Below are positions 15,244 through 17,674 of a DNA stretch of 17,674 nucleotides, piece by piece; the stretch's first letter is position 1; the number at the start of each line of letters is the position of its first letter. The DNA lies in contig RQSC01000637.1 of the NCBI GenBank assembly GCA_013416795.1, forward strand, positions 18,787 through 36,460. Reading direction: 5' to 3'. A program made the translations under genes and the position numbers. The DNA comes from Prasinococcaceae sp. CCMP 1430 (taxonomy: Eukaryota > Prasinodermophyta > Palmophyllophyceae > Prasinococcales > Prasinococcaceae). The notes under the pieces were generated by a model that saw only the letters and a program-made list of their open reading frames with translations, was not told the origin of the DNA and did no database searches.

Positions 15244-15566
15244 GAAATGCTGGGCCGCGCCGGTCTCCTCGATATAGCCCATGCCGCCGTGGACCTGGAC
15301 GCCCAGGCTGGCGACTTCGTTGCCGAGATCGGTGCCGTGCGCCTTGGCGAGCGGGGTGAGCAGCTCGACACGCTTCTCCGCCTCGGCATCGCCGGCACGG
15401 GCGCGATCGAGCTGGCCGAAAGCGTAATAGACCAAAGCCCGTGCCGCCTGGGTCTGCGCCTTCATCCGCAGCAGCATGCGGCGGACATCGGGATGCTCGA
15501 CGATCGCGACCTGTTCGCCGCCGCGATAGCCCTGCACGCGCTCGCGGGCGCCTGGGTGCCGCGCGA
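15244..15566 (-). pseudogene. Fragment of a bacterial-type acyl-CoA dehydrogenase, broken at both ends
   Basis: About 107 codons on the minus strand read RERVQGYRGGEQVAIVEHPD, RRMLLRMKAQTQAARALVYY, AKAHGTDLGNEVASLGVQ and VHGGMGYIEETGAAQHF. These match the C-terminal helical domain of acyl-CoA dehydrogenases (flavoenzymes of fatty-acid beta-oxidation), in the form I associate with alphaproteobacteria. The frame stays open, but similarity stops abruptly after AAQHF, just before the expected R-D-A-R and I-Y-E-G-T motifs, and nothing upstream shows the N-terminal or FAD-binding domains. No donor site sits at the break. It is therefore a truncated insert, an exon of a gene with unrecognised neighbours, or an assembly artefact. 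Family assignment is confident; the bacterial origin is inference from similarity and style. Confidence 0.8.
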
Positions 15567-15816
15567 GCCGGCGGGGGTTGCCGCCGCCGTTGCCGAGGAG
15601 TTCATCGCAAGGGTCGGAGGAGCGCTGGCGGAGTCCTCCCGCGCGGACTTAACGGCGGCCGGCAATGCGCGCGCGGCGCTCCCGCGCGCCGCCGCGCGCG
15701 GGCGCACGTGCGACGACCAGGAGCGGTCGCGCATACGGCGCTCGCTTCACATCGAGAAGACCCCACTCGAGGTCGAGAGGTGCCTGTCGTCGCTCAACGG
15801 CACTCGTTTCAAAGCG

Positions 15817-16869
15817 ATGGATCGGTGCGCGATCTCCTTCAAAACTCGGTGCCCCGACCCGGACTGGGTGGACGCGCTCCGGCGCACGCCGCCAGAGGGG
15901 CCCGAGCGACCGCGAGCTGGCGGCGGCGCGCCGCGCGCGCGGCGGCTGATGGGCGCTGCGGGTGCCACGGCCAGGCCGCCGGTGGTGGTGGTGCATGTGG
16001 GATGCAACAAGGGCTACGAGGCGGTCGACACGCTGCGCGCAACGACATCCGATCCGGTCTTTGACAGGGCCGCCTGGCTCAAGGCGTTGTCGGGCTCCGA
16101 TACGGCGACCGGGGTCATGAGGGGCGCATGCGGCCAACACCAAGTCCCCTTGCAGGCGAAGCTCTCGAGCGCAGACGTCGCGCGCGCGCCGCTCGTGGAT
16201 GCCGAGGTGCACTGCATCGAACCCATGCCCGTGACCTTCGAGGCGCTCGTGAAGGCTTCGGAGAGCCTCGGCTATGACAAGCGGGGGCTGCGCGTTTCCA
16301 ACGTCGCCATCGCGGATGAGTCAGGCACCGTGAAGTTTCCCGCGCCCGTCGCTGGCGCCAGTGCACAGAGTGTGCTCGGGTTGGAGACGGTCACCGCGGG
16401 CACATGCGAGCAAGTCGTCGCTGCGATGAATGAGGAAGCCGGCGCCGACAAGTTGGAGTGCAGAGATGTGAAGATGCGCACCCTCGATGAGTACGTGGAC
16501 AAAGAGGTCGATAAGGGCCCGATCATCGACATGCTGGTCGTCGACACCGAGGGCTTTGACCCGCTGGTGTTGCGTGGCGCAAAGTCCACGCTCAGCCGTG
16601 TGCGCTACCTCGAATTCGAGTACCACGGCATCGGCCCGTGGGCTGAGACGAAGCTGGCCGACGTGATCGGTTCTCTTGACGACGCGGGCTTCGACTGCTA
16701 CTGGGCGGGGCGAAAGAAGCTGTGGCGGATCACAGGGTGCTTTGATCCACGATATTACGAGTTCCATTTCTGGAGCAACATAGCATGCGTGCACCGCTCG
16801 CAGCGCGGCTGGCACGCCGTCATGGAGGCCGAGGCGAACGAGACGCTCTCGGTGTACGGAGACGCGTAA
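15817..16869 (+). CDS. FkbM-family SAM-dependent methyltransferase
   Basis: From the in-frame ATG at 15817 this gives 350 residues with no intron. FkbM-type motifs in order: VVVVHVGCNKGYEAVDTL (motif I, V-G-x-N-x-G, about residues 54-71), VHCIEPMPVTFEAL (the acidic-residue strand), LRVSNVAIADESGTVKF, then MLVVDTEGFDPLVLRGAK and VRYLEFEYHG (the D-x-E-G and terminal F-E strands). FkbM enzymes are mostly O-methyltransferases acting on hydroxyls of sugars, polyketides and other small molecules; the substrate here is unknown. No signal peptide or membrane helix is seen. The frame is open far upstream, and ERSRIRRSLHIEKTPLEVER just before ATG 15817 looks protein-like. The gene may thus start earlier, or an exon may begin at 15721 after the CGACCAG acceptor in matching phase. 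The further upstream extension overlaps the acyl-CoA dehydrogenase fragment antisense and is not believed. Confidence 0.82.
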   Translation: MDRCAISFKTRCPDPDWVDALRRTPPEGPERPRAGGGAPRARRLMGAAGATARPPVVVVHVGCNKGYEAVDTLRATTSDPVFDRAAWLKALSGSDTATGVMRGACGQHQVPLQAKLSSADVARAPLVDAEVHCIEPMPVTFEALVKASESLGYDKRGLRVSNVAIADESGTVKFPAPVAGASAQSVLGLETVTAGTCEQVVAAMNEEAGADKLECRDVKMRTLDEYVDKEVDKGPIIDMLVVDTEGFDPLVLRGAKSTLSRVRYLEFEYHGIGPWAETKLADVIGSLDDAGFDCYWAGRKKLWRITGCFDPRYYEFHFWSNIACVHRSQRGWHAVMEAEANETLSVYGDA

Positions 16870-17130
16870 ACGCCGCCCCCTCGCTCGGCGAATCGCGAGC
16901 ATCCGGTCCTCGAGTAATCGGATGGATGATGTTCCGCAAGGCGCGTAGTGTGCATTTAAAAAACGAAAATGAGATCCGCCGGGGAGCTATGCATGTGATC
17001 GCCATCGCTCGTGCTTCGCTCACGCGCACGCAGCCTCCGCCGGCGACTCTGTCATTTCATATTCGTTGTAGGTGCGGCCCGTCGACTCCTCTCTCTCGCT
17101 CTCTCTCCCTCTCCAGCCCCCCGTTCCCCT

Positions 17131-17650
17131 CTAAGGGTGCGCGCCGGGGGCGTCGTGCTGGCGCAGCAGCTCCAGGGCGTGCTCGTGGCCGTGAAGATCG
17201 GCCACGTCTTGCGCCGTACGGCCGTCTTGGGTGCGCGCAGACGTGTTGGCGCCCGCCTCGAGCAGCAGCCTCAGGCAGTCGGGGCGATCTTGCATAGCAG
17301 CGAAATGCAGGGGAGTGTAATCGCGCTCGTCCGCTTTCTCCTTGTCTGCGCCTGCTTCGAGCAGCAGCTGGACGCAGTCGGCATGGCCTCGCATGGTAGC
17401 GAGGTGCAGCGCAGTCCAGCCCTTTGGTCTCGCGTGGCCCGTGTCAGCGCGAATGTCCGCATCGGGCATTATTCCCGCCATCAACATCCTATCTCGGACC
17501 CAGCGGAGCTCCCTCAGCGCCGCGTCGCGCTCCTCGCGCGCCTCCCGCACGCGCTCCGCGTTGGTGCCCAGCGCCTGCGAGGCGAGCAGCAGCGCCTGGC
17601 GCGCAGTCTCCGCCGACGCCTCGCTCACTGCGGCGCCCCGAAGACCGTAC
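17131..17650 (-). CDS. Ankyrin-repeat protein, 3' part only
   Basis: The stop codon is at 17133-17131 and the frame runs to the window end without an ATG, so the 5' part lies outside. Visible protein: a helical, probably coiled-coil stretch (SAETARQALLLASQALG, then REAREERDAALRELRWVRD), then ankyrin repeats. Two are complete (GWTALHLATMRGHADCVQLL and DYTPLHFAAMQDRPDCLRLL, each followed by LEAGA), and a third ends the protein (DGRTAQDVADLHGHEHALEL). Ankyrin repeats bind other proteins; no catalytic domain is visible, so no specific role can be given. A CAG acceptor sits at 17653-17651 (or 17628 region), suggesting this is a last exon. Family call is firm; the exon start is tentative. Confidence 0.85.
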
Positions 17651-17674
17651 CTGCGCACACGTAGGGCGCGCGTT

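Noticed and set aside
14995-15816. Upstream extension of the FkbM frame (624 codons in all)
   Set aside because: Most of it is antisense to the acyl-CoA dehydrogenase fragment and shows no methyltransferase similarity; only the last 30 to 35 codons before 15817 look protein-like.
1-17674. CRISPR arrays, insertion sequences, transposases, phage genes or bacterial operons
   Set aside because: No spaced direct repeats, transposase or phage motifs were seen; introns and a U1 gene point to a eukaryotic nuclear genome.

Overview
The window looks like nuclear DNA of a GC-rich photosynthetic microalga. The grounds are: genes on both strands, several split by short GT-AG introns (71 to 258 nt); a spliceosomal U1 snRNA gene; a light-harvesting-family membrane protein; a RAD18 homologue; and single-copy, monocistronic layout with no ribosome-binding sites or operons. 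The codon and intron style would suit a haptophyte or another GC-rich chromist or green alga. That placement is inference; nothing here fixes the lineage.

Layout, left to right. 1-680 holds no gene I can support, only an AT-rich patch and a strong G-run block. 681-1113 (+) is a small LHC/ELIP-like thylakoid protein with an unsettled N-terminus. 1635-1910 (+) is an intact LYR-motif complex II assembly factor (SDHAF1 type). 2181-4095 (+) is a three-exon SAM-dependent methyltransferase with a large Thr/Pro/Ala-rich insert. 4130-4291 is an inverted partial copy of that gene's second exon, just past its stop. 4784-4942 (+) is the U1 snRNA. 5660-7120 (-) is a SET-domain protein of the Rubisco LSMT/SETD3 type whose N-terminus is lost at an ambiguous base. 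7982-10260 (-) is a six-exon RAD18. It shares a 112-bp divergent promoter with 10373-11703 (+), a four-exon 3-hydroxyisobutyrate dehydrogenase-family gene. 12097-14295 (-) is a one-exon unknown single-pass membrane protein. 14803-14886 is a foldback element. 15244-15566 (-) is a broken bacterial-type acyl-CoA dehydrogenase fragment. 15817-16869 (+) is an FkbM-family methyltransferase. 17131 to the window end (-) is the 3' part of an ankyrin-repeat gene.

The genes do not form one pathway. They are a normal eukaryotic mixture: photosynthesis, mitochondrial assembly, valine or glyoxylate metabolism, DNA damage tolerance, protein and small-molecule methylation. The two most informative observations concern RNA. 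First, the U1 gene has CC where U1 usually has AU at its 5' end, and 10 of the 12 introns I model carry G at donor position +7, which the second C could pair with. Second, the methyltransferase transcript, if it runs about 200 nt past its stop codon, carries a sense and an antisense copy of the same 95 bp (2 mismatches) and could fold into a long hairpin.

Exon boundaries are my own, chosen by GT/AG sites, phase and family similarity recalled from memory. No alignment, RNA folding program or database search was run.
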